Assembly (NCBI RefSeq): GCF_014197055.1
Contig: NZ_JACIEW010000003.1
Coordinates: 310,001-374,000 of the forward strand
Origin: Devosia subaequoris
GTDB lineage: Bacteria; Pseudomonadota; Alphaproteobacteria; Rhizobiales; Devosiaceae
DNA: 64,000 bases
Direction of reading: 5' to 3'
Shown here: positions 43,485 through 52,307 of the stretch, one piece after another
Numbering within the stretch: position 1 is the stretch's first letter
Layout of the letters: each line of letters opens with the position of its first letter
Made by a program: the position numbers and the translations under genes
The notes under the pieces: generated by a model
Database searches by the model: none
What the model was told of the DNA's origin: nothing
Seen by the model: only the letters and a program-made list of their open reading frames with translations

Positions 43485-44663
43485 TCAGTTGAGGATCGAC
43501 AGGCCGGTCTCGCCGTCGAAGAAATGCATGCGGGTGGTGTCGAACCAGACAGTCACCGTGTCGCCCAGGCGCACCTGGCTTTTGGCGTTGAAGCGGGCGA
43601 TGCAGCGCGCCTTGCCGGCCTTGGACTTGATCTCGTCCAGGCTGTCCGAGCTGCGCACCTCGGCCGGCTTCGCGTCGATGCCGATATGGACGATCACATC
43701 CGAACCAAGGGCTTCGACCAGATCGACTTCAGCAGCGATGCAATCGGACGGATCGGCGTTGGCAATCGAGGATGCCTCGGCAAGATCCTCGGGCCGAATA
43801 CCTACGATCAGCTTGCGTCCGGCATATTGCGACAGGCTGGAGAATTGCTCGACAAGCGTTGCCGGAAGCTTCAACCGATTGTCGCCCAGCCGGAGGAAGA
43901 GCGTATCGCTCTCCTTTTCGAGTTCGGCCCAATACATGTTCATGGTGGGCGAGCCGATAAAGGCGGCGACAAAGGTGTTGCGCGGCTTGTTGTAGATGTT
44001 GGACGGGGTGTCGACCTGCTGCAGGACGCCATCCTTGAGCAGAGCCACGCGGTGCCCCATGGTCATGGCTTCCACCTGGTCGTGGGTCACATAGACGGTC
44101 GTGACACCCAGCCGGTGCTGGATCGACGCAATTTCGGCGCGCATCTGCACCCGGAGCTTGGCATCCAGATTGGACAGTGGTTCGTCCATCAGGAAGACCG
44201 AGGGCTTGCGAACAATCGCCCGGCCCATGGCCACGCGTTGGCGCTGGCCGCCGGATAGCTGGCCGGGACGCCGCTTCAGATAGGCTTCGAGTTCAAGCAC
44301 GCGCGCGGCTTCGTGCACCCGCTTGTCCACCTCCTCCTTGGGCATTTTGGCGATCTGGAGCGGGAAGGCGATGTTGTCGTAAACGCTCATATGGGGGTAG
44401 AGCGCATAGGACTGAAACACCATGGCGATGTCGCGATCCTTGGGATGCGTGTCGTTGACGAAGTCATCGCCGATCCACACGGCCCCGTCGGTAATCTCCT
44501 CAAGTCCAGCGATCATCCGCAAGGCGGTAGATTTGCCGCAGCCCGAGGGACCGACCAGGACGAGGAATTCCCCATCCTCGATCTCCAGGGAGACATCGTT
44601 GACGGCGCGAAGCTGTCCACCGGCATAGGTTTTGGTCAAATTCTGTAGAGTTACACTGGCCAT
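43485..44663 (-). CDS. CUT1 sugar-type ABC transporter ATPase, second system
   Basis: A 392-residue MalK/UgpC-type ATPase: Walker A GPSGCGKSTALR, signature LSGGQRQRVAMGRA, Walker B VFLMDEPLSNLD, and a long C-terminal TOBE region (about residues 235-390). Third position after two permeases in the operon 47998 to 42698. Confidence 0.9.
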   Translation of the reverse strand: MASVTLQNLTKTYAGGQLRAVNDVSLEIEDGEFLVLVGPSGCGKSTALRMIAGLEEITDGAVWIGDDFVNDTHPKDRDIAMVFQSYALYPHMSVYDNIAFPLQIAKMPKEEVDKRVHEAARVLELEAYLKRRPGQLSGGQRQRVAMGRAIVRKPSVFLMDEPLSNLDAKLRVQMRAEIASIQHRLGVTTVYVTHDQVEAMTMGHRVALLKDGVLQQVDTPSNIYNKPRNTFVAAFIGSPTMNMYWAELEKESDTLFLRLGDNRLKLPATLVEQFSSLSQYAGRKLIVGIRPEDLAEASSIANADPSDCIAAEVDLVEALGSDVIVHIGIDAKPAEVRSSDSLDEIKSKAGKARCIARFNAKSQVRLGDTVTVWFDTTRMHFFDGETGLSILN

Positions 44664-44681
44664 GGGTCTGCTCCGGGCGGA

Positions 44682-45578
44682 TCACTTGAAACCTTGCGTG
44701 GCGATGCCCTTGGTGAGCAGCCGCTGCGAGGCGAGGAAAAAGCCGAGCACTGGGCCAATGGAGACAAGCACCATGGCGAACAGTCCACCAAAGGAGGAGG
44801 AACCGCCGCTCGGATCGAGGAAAAGCCGCAGAGCTACCGGAACCGTCATGCGGTCCGTGTCGGTGAGGTAGATCAACTGGCTGAAGAAGTCGTTGTACGT
44901 ATTGATGAAGGTGAATACCGCTGTGGTGGCGAGCGCCGGCATCGACAGAGGCAGAATGATCCGCCAGTAGCGCTGCCAGTAGGATGCGCCGTCGACCACC
45001 GCCGCCTGTTCAAGCTCATGGGGCAATGAGCGCATGAACTGCACCATCAGGAAGATGAAGAAGGCATCGTGCGCCAGGAATTTCGGCACCACGAGGGGCA
45101 GGATGGTGTTCACCCAGCCGATATTGAGAAAGAAGATATATTGCGGGATCAGCTGCACGTGGATCGGCAGCATCATGGTGCCGAGCATGATGGCAAAGAG
45201 CCACCACTTGCCGCGGAATTCGAGCCGCGCGAAGGCGTACGCCGCCATTGAGCAGGCCAGAAGGTTGCCGACGATCGCCAGGGCACAGATGATGAACGAG
45301 TTCACATAGAACTGCGTGAACGTCAGATTCCCATAGAGCTGCCAGCCGCGAACGAAATTCTCCAGCGTCCAGTTGGTGGGGATGAACCCCATGTCGCCGA
45401 AGATCTCGGTCTCGGGACGCAGCGCGCTCAGCACCATCCAGATAACCGGGTAAAGCATGATGCCGAGTATGGCGATCAGCAAGGTATGCAGGCCCAGGCC
45501 CTTGAGCCGGCGGATATTTTCGCGCTTGCGCCGCTCGGAGCGCAGCAGCTCTGGATCGTATGTCTTAACGGTCGCCAT
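44682..45578 (-). CDS. CUT1 ABC transporter permease (MalG type), second system
   Basis: A 298-residue inner-membrane permease with about six hydrophobic segments and EAA loop QAAVVDGASYWQRYWRIILP. It starts within the last 14 nt of the other permease gene, so translation is coupled. Confidence 0.88.
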   Translation of the reverse strand: MATVKTYDPELLRSERRKRENIRRLKGLGLHTLLIAILGIMLYPVIWMVLSALRPETEIFGDMGFIPTNWTLENFVRGWQLYGNLTFTQFYVNSFIICALAIVGNLLACSMAAYAFARLEFRGKWWLFAIMLGTMMLPIHVQLIPQYIFFLNIGWVNTILPLVVPKFLAHDAFFIFLMVQFMRSLPHELEQAAVVDGASYWQRYWRIILPLSMPALATTAVFTFINTYNDFFSQLIYLTDTDRMTVPVALRLFLDPSGGSSSFGGLFAMVLVSIGPVLGFFLASQRLLTKGIATQGFK

Positions 45579-46542
45579 AGAACACCCAATAGCGTGAGGA
45601 CCAGAACATCAGCGCCGTGGCGAGGCCGATAGCGATCAGCAGGACCCAGGCCATGGCCGACGCGTAGCCCATCTGCAGCTGCTGGAACGCCTGCTGGTAG
45701 AGATAGAGAGAATAGAGCAGCGTCGAATCCACCGGCCCGCCCCGCCCATTGGAAACCACGAAGGCCTGGGTGAAGGACTGGAAGGAATTGATCAACAGCA
45801 GCACGGTGTTGAAGAAGATTACCGGCGTGATCAGCGGCAGGGTGATCCGACGGAAGCGCTGCCAGGCATTGGCTCCATCGATCGAGGCAGCCTCATAGTA
45901 GGATTCCGGGATCTGCCGCAGGGCGGCCAGAAAGATCACCATGGACGCACCGAAGGTCCAGACATTCAATGCGATAACGGAGGGCAAGGCAAAGGTTGGA
46001 TTGTTGATCCAGCCACGGCCAGCCACACCGAACAGCGCCAGGATGTCGTTGACGACGCCGCGCTCGCCGAAAACCTCTTTCCAGAGCAGACCGATGCCGA
46101 CACTGGCACCGATAAGCGAGGGCACATAGAAGAGCGAGCGGTAGATTGCCAGGCCCCGCAGGCCGCGATTGAGCGCCACCGCAACGGCCAGCGAGAACAG
46201 CAGCACCAGCGGAACCGAGAAGCCAACATATTTCAGCGTCACCCAGATCGAGGTGATGAAGCGTCGATCGGATGTGAACAGCCGCACATAATTGTCGAAC
46301 CCGACAAACGAGGGCAGGCCGATTACTGCATAATCGGTGAAGCTCAGATAGAGCGACGCCAGCATGGGCAGGGCCGTGATCAGAATGATGCCGGCAAACC
46401 AGGGCAAAAGGAACATGTAAGCCGCCCGGTTGTCGGCCTTCTTCAGGGCAGATCCTGTTCTGTTTCGGGGGATTTCCCGCACGGACCTTGCCGTTTCCGA
46501 CGCGGTCAGTACCGGACCATTTGCGGCATCAATCGAGCTCAT
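45565..46542 (-). CDS. CUT1 ABC transporter permease (MalF type), second system
   Basis: A 325-residue inner-membrane permease with a charged N-terminal 40 residues, about six hydrophobic segments and EAA loop EAASIDGANAWQRFRRITLP. GGGAGAGTGA precedes the ATG. Confidence 0.88.
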   Translation of the reverse strand: MSSIDAANGPVLTASETARSVREIPRNRTGSALKKADNRAAYMFLLPWFAGIILITALPMLASLYLSFTDYAVIGLPSFVGFDNYVRLFTSDRRFITSIWVTLKYVGFSVPLVLLFSLAVAVALNRGLRGLAIYRSLFYVPSLIGASVGIGLLWKEVFGERGVVNDILALFGVAGRGWINNPTFALPSVIALNVWTFGASMVIFLAALRQIPESYYEAASIDGANAWQRFRRITLPLITPVIFFNTVLLLINSFQSFTQAFVVSNGRGGPVDSTLLYSLYLYQQAFQQLQMGYASAMAWVLLIAIGLATALMFWSSRYWVFYGDR

Positions 46543-46613
46543 TCACTCTCCCTCTCCGCCTGCCACAGGGCCGGCCTTGGGTCTAAACAGCTTCAGCTAT
46601 GCGCCGAAGTGTT

Positions 46614-46642
46614 GGCGCGCGGGTGACGTCGGCCCGCGCGCC
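46614..46642 (-). terminator. Hairpin after second CUT1 binding-protein gene
   Basis: Perfect ten-pair stem GGCGCGCGGG / CCCGCGCGCC with a 9-nt loop, 10 bp after the binding-protein stop codon. Confidence 0.65.
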
Positions 46643-46651
46643 AGTTCTTGG

Positions 46652-47998
46652 TTAGCGGGCAGCCTGGGTCAGCTGCTGCTGCAGATCGGCGATGAGCTGG
46701 TCTGCGCCCTGCTCTGGGGACAGTTGACCAAATGCCACCGCGTCATAGGCGCGATTGAGCGTATCAGTCAGCGCCTGGTAGCCGCCGGCCGGCCAAAACA
46801 CCGGATTGGCGTCGTCGATCACGTCCTGATACAGCTTGATATGCTGTACTTGGGTGGGCTGCGTCTCAGGATCTTCAGCCTGAGCGGTTGCCAGAGCCGG
46901 AATGGACACCACGCCATTGTCCGATTCGTAGATCCCGGCAGCCTCTTCGTTCTGGGTCCAGAAGTTGATCCACTCGGCGGCAACAGGCACCAGTGCCTCA
47001 TCACAGCTCGCACCAATTGCAATGCCATTGGCGCCAATATCCATGCCGACCGTTCCATCCGGACCAACCGGATAGGGCATGATGCCGATCGTGGTACCCG
47101 GGCTCACGGTATCCACCGTAGTCTGCACCGAACCAAGCTGGTTGGGCGGACGGTTGGTCATAAAGCCGCGATTATTGGCGATGTTGGATTCTTCGATCAG
47201 TGCGCTATTGTCGCTGATCATCACCTCGGGAGGCTCGGTGACCCCGGCAGTGCGCAGGGCTTCCCAATATTCGAACCACTGGATGGCGACATCCTTGGTG
47301 AAGCCGACATTCGAACCGTCGAACACATCCTCGCCATGCGACTGCACCCAGGTCACGAAGGCATCCTGCTCGCGACCCATATTGTGCACCGAGGCCGCGC
47401 CTTCGGGCAGATGCGGAAGAATGGCGGTGAGATATTCGGCGAACTCGTCCCAGGTGTAGGGATATTCGAGCGGTGCAACGCCAGCATCCGCGGCAGCTTG
47501 CGCCATCTGCTCATTATACATCAGGGCGAAGTAGAATACGCCATGCGGGATCATGTAAAGATTGCCGTCGGCACCACGCGCTGAGTTCAGCACGGGCTCA
47601 GGAATACCCGAGACATCGAGGGTTCCGTTCTCGACCAGCTCGTCGAGCGGCATCAGGATGTCGGGACGGGCATAGGTTGCCAACCAACGCGTCTGCATGG
47701 TGATGGCACAGGGCTGGTTGTTGCCGGTCGACTGGATCGTCAGGCGCTCCCAGTACGGCGACCAGTCTGCGTTCTCGCGAACGATAGAAACGTTCGGGTG
47801 CTGACCTTCGAAGAGCTGGATGATCTGGTCTGTCTTGTCGTTGCGGACCTGACCACCCCACCAGCTAAACCGGATCTCACCCTGCAGGTCACTATCCTGC
47901 GCGGCAGCGCCACTGGGCAGAACGGCCATGGACAAAGCCAGGACCGAGGTCGCGAGTAATGATCCTGCCAACCCCTTCTTAAGACGGAATTCTTGCAT
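46652..47998 (-). CDS. CUT1 ABC transporter solute-binding protein, second system
   Basis: A 448-residue extracellular family 1 binding protein. Signal peptide about residues 1-33 (LATSVLALSMAVLPSGAAAQ). The mature start LQGEIRFSWWGGQVRNDKT resembles binding proteins for oligosaccharides or glycosides. The ATG at 47998 follows AAAGGGAGGAAACC. A GntR-type palindrome lies 123 bp upstream at 48121-48136, linking it to the regulator at 51463. Confidence 0.9.
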   Translation of the reverse strand: MQEFRLKKGLAGSLLATSVLALSMAVLPSGAAAQDSDLQGEIRFSWWGGQVRNDKTDQIIQLFEGQHPNVSIVRENADWSPYWERLTIQSTGNNQPCAITMQTRWLATYARPDILMPLDELVENGTLDVSGIPEPVLNSARGADGNLYMIPHGVFYFALMYNEQMAQAAADAGVAPLEYPYTWDEFAEYLTAILPHLPEGAASVHNMGREQDAFVTWVQSHGEDVFDGSNVGFTKDVAIQWFEYWEALRTAGVTEPPEVMISDNSALIEESNIANNRGFMTNRPPNQLGSVQTTVDTVSPGTTIGIMPYPVGPDGTVGMDIGANGIAIGASCDEALVPVAAEWINFWTQNEEAAGIYESDNGVVSIPALATAQAEDPETQPTQVQHIKLYQDVIDDANPVFWPAGGYQALTDTLNRAYDAVAFGQLSPEQGADQLIADLQQQLTQAAR

Positions 47999-48326
47999 GG
48001 TTTCCTCCCTTTGCAAATTCCCTCGCCTGCGCGCCTGACAACCAGATCGCAGACAATTTCTTTCTAGCGCGACACCCTGCTCACCCCTCCGCGAGAACTT
48101 GGCGCCTCGTTACTATCCCATTCTTGTATGCAAGAAACACCGCTGTCAACGATAATGAGTCACTAATTTGCGTACGCCGTCTTACAGCTCGCTTGCACCC
48201 GCAAAGCCCTGCGTGCCATAGCAATCAACGCCGAACGCATGATATCAATCCACCTGCAATGGACGCACTGGATCAGGTGATGGTTACGCCCGTCATCGGG
48301 ATCAAACGAGGCTCTGTTGTATGCAA
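47999..48326. other. Gene-free spacer of 328 bp
   Basis: Promoter region of the second CUT1 operon. Apart from the palindromes at 48121 and 48316 I see no conserved coding signal, RNA gene or terminator. Confidence 0.6.
48121..48136. promoter_or_regulatory. GntR-type operator before binding-protein operon
   Basis: TTCTTGTATGCAAGAA, inverted arms TTCTTG/CAAGAA. Matches sites at 51352 and 52241. A weaker copy GTTGTATGCAAC occurs at 48316-48327. Confidence 0.75.
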
Positions 48327-48623
48327 CTAAGAGATAAAATCGTCAGGTCGCTTCATGAACCAGTCCCATCGGGAGACCGTCAGGCTTTTGAATACGCCCT
48401 GGGTCCAGTAAGGGTCGGCAAAGGCAAACTTCTCGGCGGCCTCCTGCGACGCCGCACGCATCACGATCATGCTGCCGATCGGCTCTCCATCAGCATCAAG
48501 ATACGGGCCCGCCAGGATCAGATCTTCGTCCAGCCCGGCATAGTAGGCCCGGTGCTGCGGGCGATATTCCAGTCTTCCGGCCATACCGTTCGCCTTGTCG
48601 CGGCCACTGACGATGAACAGCAC
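48327..48623 (-). CDS. YciI-family protein (GTG start)
   Basis: A 98-residue YciI/DGPF-fold protein with the family's compact ferredoxin-like pattern: RPQHRAYYAGLDEDLILAGP carries the conserved His and the later FAFADPYWTQGVFKSL the conserved Asp-Pro. Such proteins act in degradation pathways as putative lyases or hydrolases. The GTG follows GGGGAGG. Last gene of the operon RraA-amidohydrolase-dehydrogenase-YciI. Confidence 0.8.
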   Translation of the reverse strand: MLFIVSGRDKANGMAGRLEYRPQHRAYYAGLDEDLILAGPYLDADGEPIGSMIVMRAASQEAAEKFAFADPYWTQGVFKSLTVSRWDWFMKRPDDFIS

Positions 48624-48637
48624 TGCATCCTCCCCGA

Positions 48638-49540
48638 CTAATCAGTGGTCTTCTGGTAGAGGCGCGACACCGAAGCGCCGTCTTCCATTTCGTTTCCGGC
48701 CTCAGCGTAAAGACGATATTGCCGCACGGCGACATCGAGGAGGGGCAATTCAAGCCCCAGATCGTGCACGAAGCGCTCTACCGATTTCAGGTCCTTGTTG
48801 ACCTGGCGCACATAGCTGCGCGGTGGATCGAAGTCTTCGGCGCTCATCTGCGTGTAGATGCGCTGGAGGATTGCGCTATCCGCTAGCCCTCCCTTAAGGC
48901 AGACAGGCAGGAGATCCGGGTCAATCCCTGCAGCGCGGCAGCTCGCAAGGATTTCTGCCATAAGAATGTAGTTCGCGCCCACAATGGCCTGATTCAGGAT
49001 TTTGGTTTTCTGACCCGAACCAAGCGGCCCCATCAGCGTGACATTCTGCGCAATATTGCCCAGCAACGGCTCTGCGTCTTCAAATGCCGAAGGATCGCCG
49101 CCGGCCATGATGGTGAGTTCGCCTTGGCGGGCTGGCGCGGGACCACCAGACATGGGCGCATCGATCCATTTTGCCCCCATCTCCTTTTCAAGACGGCTGG
49201 CCAGCTTCAGCGTCGCCTCCGGAGACGTGGTCGAAAGATCCACCAGCATGCGCGCGCCGCGCCCGGCCTCAGCAAAGCCGTTGGAACCGAAACAGACGCT
49301 TTCGATGGCCGCGTCGCCCAGAACGCAGACGAACACGACGTCTGAGTTCTTCCAGACTTCGGCCGGGCTCGAAGCCCATTTGGCGCCGCTGCCACGGATG
49401 GTGTCAAAGCGTTCCGGCTCCAGATTCCAGACCGTCAGATCATAGCCCTGCTCCCGCAACCGCTCAGCGATGGGCGCCCCCATGATGCCAAGGCCGACAA
49501 GGCCAAGGCGGGTGGAAGTGTCGAAGGCAAGCTTGGTCAT
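48638..49540 (-). CDS. 3-hydroxyisobutyrate-dehydrogenase-family oxidoreductase
   Basis: A 300-residue beta-hydroxyacid dehydrogenase. Rossmann motif GLVGLGIMGAPIAERL, substrate loop DAPMSGGPAPARQG, catalytic Lys in SGQKTKILNQAIVG. It oxidises or reduces a beta-hydroxy acid with NAD(P). The ATG overlaps the stop of the amidohydrolase gene by 4 nt. Likely substrates are sugar-acid derivatives (tartronate semialdehyde-like), judged from context only. Confidence 0.85.
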   Translation of the reverse strand: MTKLAFDTSTRLGLVGLGIMGAPIAERLREQGYDLTVWNLEPERFDTIRGSGAKWASSPAEVWKNSDVVFVCVLGDAAIESVCFGSNGFAEAGRGARMLVDLSTTSPEATLKLASRLEKEMGAKWIDAPMSGGPAPARQGELTIMAGGDPSAFEDAEPLLGNIAQNVTLMGPLGSGQKTKILNQAIVGANYILMAEILASCRAAGIDPDLLPVCLKGGLADSAILQRIYTQMSAEDFDPPRSYVRQVNKDLKSVERFVHDLGLELPLLDVAVRQYRLYAEAGNEMEDGASVSRLYQKTTD

Positions 49541-50448
49541 CGCTCCGCTCCTTCTTGAGTCTGAATACGGTAGATGCGGGCGGCATTGTCGTGAAACAGC
49601 GCCTGCTGGTCCCTTTCGGGCAGGTCACTCACGCAGGCCATGAACCCATTGAAGATAGTGTCGAAGTCAGCCACGAGGCCGTCGACCGGAAAATTGGATG
49701 CGAACATGCAGCGCGCCACACCGAAGATCTCAATGGTGTCGCGGATGATTTGGCCATTCGCCTCTACGGTCCAGGCACGATCCTTCTGCCCAAGACCCGA
49801 AATCTTGATGGCAATGTTGGGGCACTCGGCGGCCCGTTTCAGGGCTCCGCGCCAGGCATTGAGGCCCTCTGAACTGCGATCCGAAGGCAGGCCGGTGTGA
49901 TTGATGATGATCTGGGTGTCTGGAAACGCCGCAGCCAGATCGGCCGCTTCCGAGAGATGCCACCACGGCGTTTGCAGATCAAAGCTCAAGCCATTTAGCG
50001 CGAGCATGGCGAAACCACGCCGGAAAGCGGGATCCCCCATGCTGCCCGGTGCACCGCGAACAACCTCTTCGGGCCGCGCTGCCGCCTTTGGCTTGTGCCG
50101 GATGCCACGGACAAATCCGGTGTGGCCATGCGCCTCGAGCACGGACGCAGCGTCATCCCGGTCCAGCCAGGCCTGCGCCACCATCACGCTCGGCAGCCCT
50201 TCTTTCTTGCGAAGTGCCTCGACCCAGGCGACCTCACCCAGCGGGTCGACAGGATTCCATTCGGTTTCGATAAAGACGCTGCCAACAAGTTCAAATGCCG
50301 AGGCATCGCGCCGATAGTCGCCGGGCAGATAATTGCGCTTGAGCGCATCGTAATTGCCGTAGCGAAAGCTCACCGGCTTGTCGGCGAGCCAGGGCAGATA
50401 ATTTGCGTCCAGATCCCAGAAATGCTGGTGTGCATCGATAACCCGCAC
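49537..50448 (-). CDS. Amidohydrolase-2 family hydrolase, lactonase-like
   Basis: A 303-residue TIM-barrel metal hydrolase: HQHFWD at residues 7-12, then TEWNP, GIRHKP, NHTGLPSD and a C-terminal FASNFPVD. The pattern matches the group containing L-rhamnono-gamma-lactonase and L-fuconolactonase. It probably opens a sugar lactone (or a PDC-like lactone) in the cytoplasm, upstream of the dehydrogenase with which it is translationally coupled. Confidence 0.82.
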   Translation of the reverse strand: MRVIDAHQHFWDLDANYLPWLADKPVSFRYGNYDALKRNYLPGDYRRDASAFELVGSVFIETEWNPVDPLGEVAWVEALRKKEGLPSVMVAQAWLDRDDAASVLEAHGHTGFVRGIRHKPKAAARPEEVVRGAPGSMGDPAFRRGFAMLALNGLSFDLQTPWWHLSEAADLAAAFPDTQIIINHTGLPSDRSSEGLNAWRGALKRAAECPNIAIKISGLGQKDRAWTVEANGQIIRDTIEIFGVARCMFASNFPVDGLVADFDTIFNGFMACVSDLPERDQQALFHDNAARIYRIQTQEGAER

Positions 50449-50498
50449 ATTTCCCTCCCTTGCGGGAGCCGGAGGGCCGGCTCCCGAAATCGATATGG

Positions 50499-51272
50499 CT
50501 AGGCTTGAAGTTCGGCGTAGAAGCGATCGATAGCGTCGGTATCGACACTCTCGTCATGGGTTCGCCCAAGGGCATCGTAGCGCTTGCGCCGGGCATTCAT
50601 GTCGGCGACCAGCACCGCCTTGGCATGCAGAGCGACCTGCTTGGCGATCTCGATCGGCACAACGATCAAACCGTCGTCGTCGCAGCCCACAATGTCGCCA
50701 GGGCGCACCTGCGCACCCCCGATACCAATCGTGGTATTGAGTTCGACAACCTCGATGCGACCCGGAATGATGGTCCGGCCGCGCTCCCGACAAACCATCG
50801 GCGTCTTCTGCATGGTGACTTCGCCGGTATCGCGGCAATGACCATTGGTGACAATGCCAACTGCACCAGCAGCCTGCAGAGCAAGGACATTTTCAGACCC
50901 GAAGAAGCCGACCTCGCCCGAGCTGCCCACGTCGGTGACAACGACGCTGCCATCCTTGACGAGATCATTTAGACCCCGCCCGTTATGCCCGTGCTTGTTG
51001 AACCAGATGCCATGGGCCCCAACGATTTCTTCAGTTGTTTCGAGCGACCACATCGGCTTGTTGGCCGGGACGCAGCGTTGCGTGACAGCTGGCCCCCAGA
51101 ACTTCATACCCAGCCAGAGCGGGCGAATTTCCTGGGATACCAGGCCAATATTGAAATAGCCCAGGCCATCCATGGCGTCCGCAACATCAACGACGCGCAA
51201 AGGCTCAAAAAACTTTCGGATATGATAGGGATCCACGGCTTTGCCGTCGGCATCCTTGGGCTCGTAAGACAT
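50499..51272 (-). CDS. RraA-family protein 3
   Basis: A 257-residue RraA/HMG-aldolase-family protein. Arg-Asp motif in TNGHCRDTGE, C-terminal GCDDDGLIVVP. The ATG at 51272 has CAAGGATTCGTC upstream; the longer frame to 51344 has no support. First gene of the operon that also encodes the amidohydrolase, dehydrogenase and YciI protein. A GntR-type palindrome is 79 bp upstream. Confidence 0.8.
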   Translation of the reverse strand: MSYEPKDADGKAVDPYHIRKFFEPLRVVDVADAMDGLGYFNIGLVSQEIRPLWLGMKFWGPAVTQRCVPANKPMWSLETTEEIVGAHGIWFNKHGHNGRGLNDLVKDGSVVVTDVGSSGEVGFFGSENVLALQAAGAVGIVTNGHCRDTGEVTMQKTPMVCRERGRTIIPGRIEVVELNTTIGIGGAQVRPGDIVGCDDDGLIVVPIEIAKQVALHAKAVLVADMNARRKRYDALGRTHDESVDTDAIDRFYAELQA

Positions 51273-51351
51273 GACGAATCCTTGCTGGCGCACGCTTGGC
51301 GCCACCCTTGTATGAGTGATTAGGACGGGCTCCCCCCGATCCACGTCGTCA

Positions 51352-51367
51352 TTCTTGTATGCAAGGT
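51352..51367. promoter_or_regulatory. GntR-type operator before RraA 3 operon
   Basis: TTCTTGTATGCAAGGT; core CTTGTATGCAAG is inverted. A half-site CTTGTATG recurs at about 51307. Confidence 0.7.
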
Positions 51368-51462
51368 TTCAGGGTGTCAACGCTTTTTGGCGCATATTTT
51401 TGCCGAAGAAGGAACTCGACAGGACAGCGCGCCCGGATATTGGGGGACGTCAAGCCGCCGCG

Positions 51463-52167
51463 CTAGTCGTCATTCTCCAGGCGAGACTGCAGGAATGGCA
51501 GGCTGTTCAAGAAGTGCTCCCTGGTCAGTTTGGCGAGCAATTGACCGTCCCTTGACGCCAGTGCCGTGAACATCTTGGTGTGTTCAAACAGGGCGCCCGT
51601 CCAGCGGCCGGTGTCCAGATTTGCCAGGGCGCGCGCGCGCTCCACCCTTGGCACCAGCGACTGCCACACCGTGTGAAGCACTGGATTTGCGGCAATTTCC
51701 ACCGTTCTTTGGTGGATCTTCTGGTTAATTTGCATATAGGGCGCCCGCTCTTTGCGGGTGTGAAAGTCGATCATTTCCGCCAGCAAACGGCCGATCTCGC
51801 CAATCTCGGCTTCCGTGATTTTCTGGCAGGCCAACTCGGCAGCTATACCCTCGATTGCGCCAAACACGACGAACAGATGTTCAAGGTCCGGCGCATGCAG
51901 CTCGGACACCACAACACTGCGGTTAGGCAGCAGATCGACGAGCCCCTCTGCTGCAATCGTCCTCAACGCCTCGCGGACGGGTGTTCGCGACACGCCAAGC
52001 TGTTCGCACAATTGCACTTCTCGCAATCGCTCACCTGGCGGCAACTCTCCGGACAGGATCATGCTGCGCAGCTTGCCAGCGGCTTCTGCATGCAACTGCC
52101 CCTTTTTTCGCCCCAAGGAGTCGCCGGGTTCGTTGGCCAATGGCCCGTTTTCTGCGGTTTTGCCCAT
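51463..52167 (-). CDS. GntR/FCD-type transcriptional regulator
   Basis: A 234-residue FadR-subfamily regulator: winged helix about residues 25-90 (GELPPGERLREVQLCEQLG, SRTPVREALRTIAAEG), FCD ligand domain about residues 95-225 with metal-type residues (Asp in YMQINQKIHQ context, His in LFEHTKMF). Flanked on both sides by palindromes of the TTCTTGTATnCAAG type, which are typical FadR-family operators. It probably represses the RraA 3 operon, the CoA-transferase operon and the second CUT1 transporter. Confidence 0.88.
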   Translation of the reverse strand: MGKTAENGPLANEPGDSLGRKKGQLHAEAAGKLRSMILSGELPPGERLREVQLCEQLGVSRTPVREALRTIAAEGLVDLLPNRSVVVSELHAPDLEHLFVVFGAIEGIAAELACQKITEAEIGEIGRLLAEMIDFHTRKERAPYMQINQKIHQRTVEIAANPVLHTVWQSLVPRVERARALANLDTGRWTGALFEHTKMFTALASRDGQLLAKLTREHFLNSLPFLQSRLENDD

Positions 52168-52240
52168 ATCTGCTCGTATGCAGCTTTCACAAAAAAAGCA
52201 AGATGCCGAAATTCCGGCCTTGATTTTCAGCTAACACCAG

Positions 52241-52254
52241 TCTTGTATACAAGA
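52241..52254. promoter_or_regulatory. GntR-type operator before CoA-transferase operon (perfect)
   Basis: TCTTGTATACAAGA, perfect 14-bp palindrome in the divergent region between the GntR gene and the CoA-transferase gene. A weaker related sequence lies at about 52171-52184. Confidence 0.8.
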
Positions 52255-52307
52255 ATTGATTTCAGGAGGGGGCTCCGGCGCCGCCTTTCTGCACCTGGGA
52301 GGAGCCG

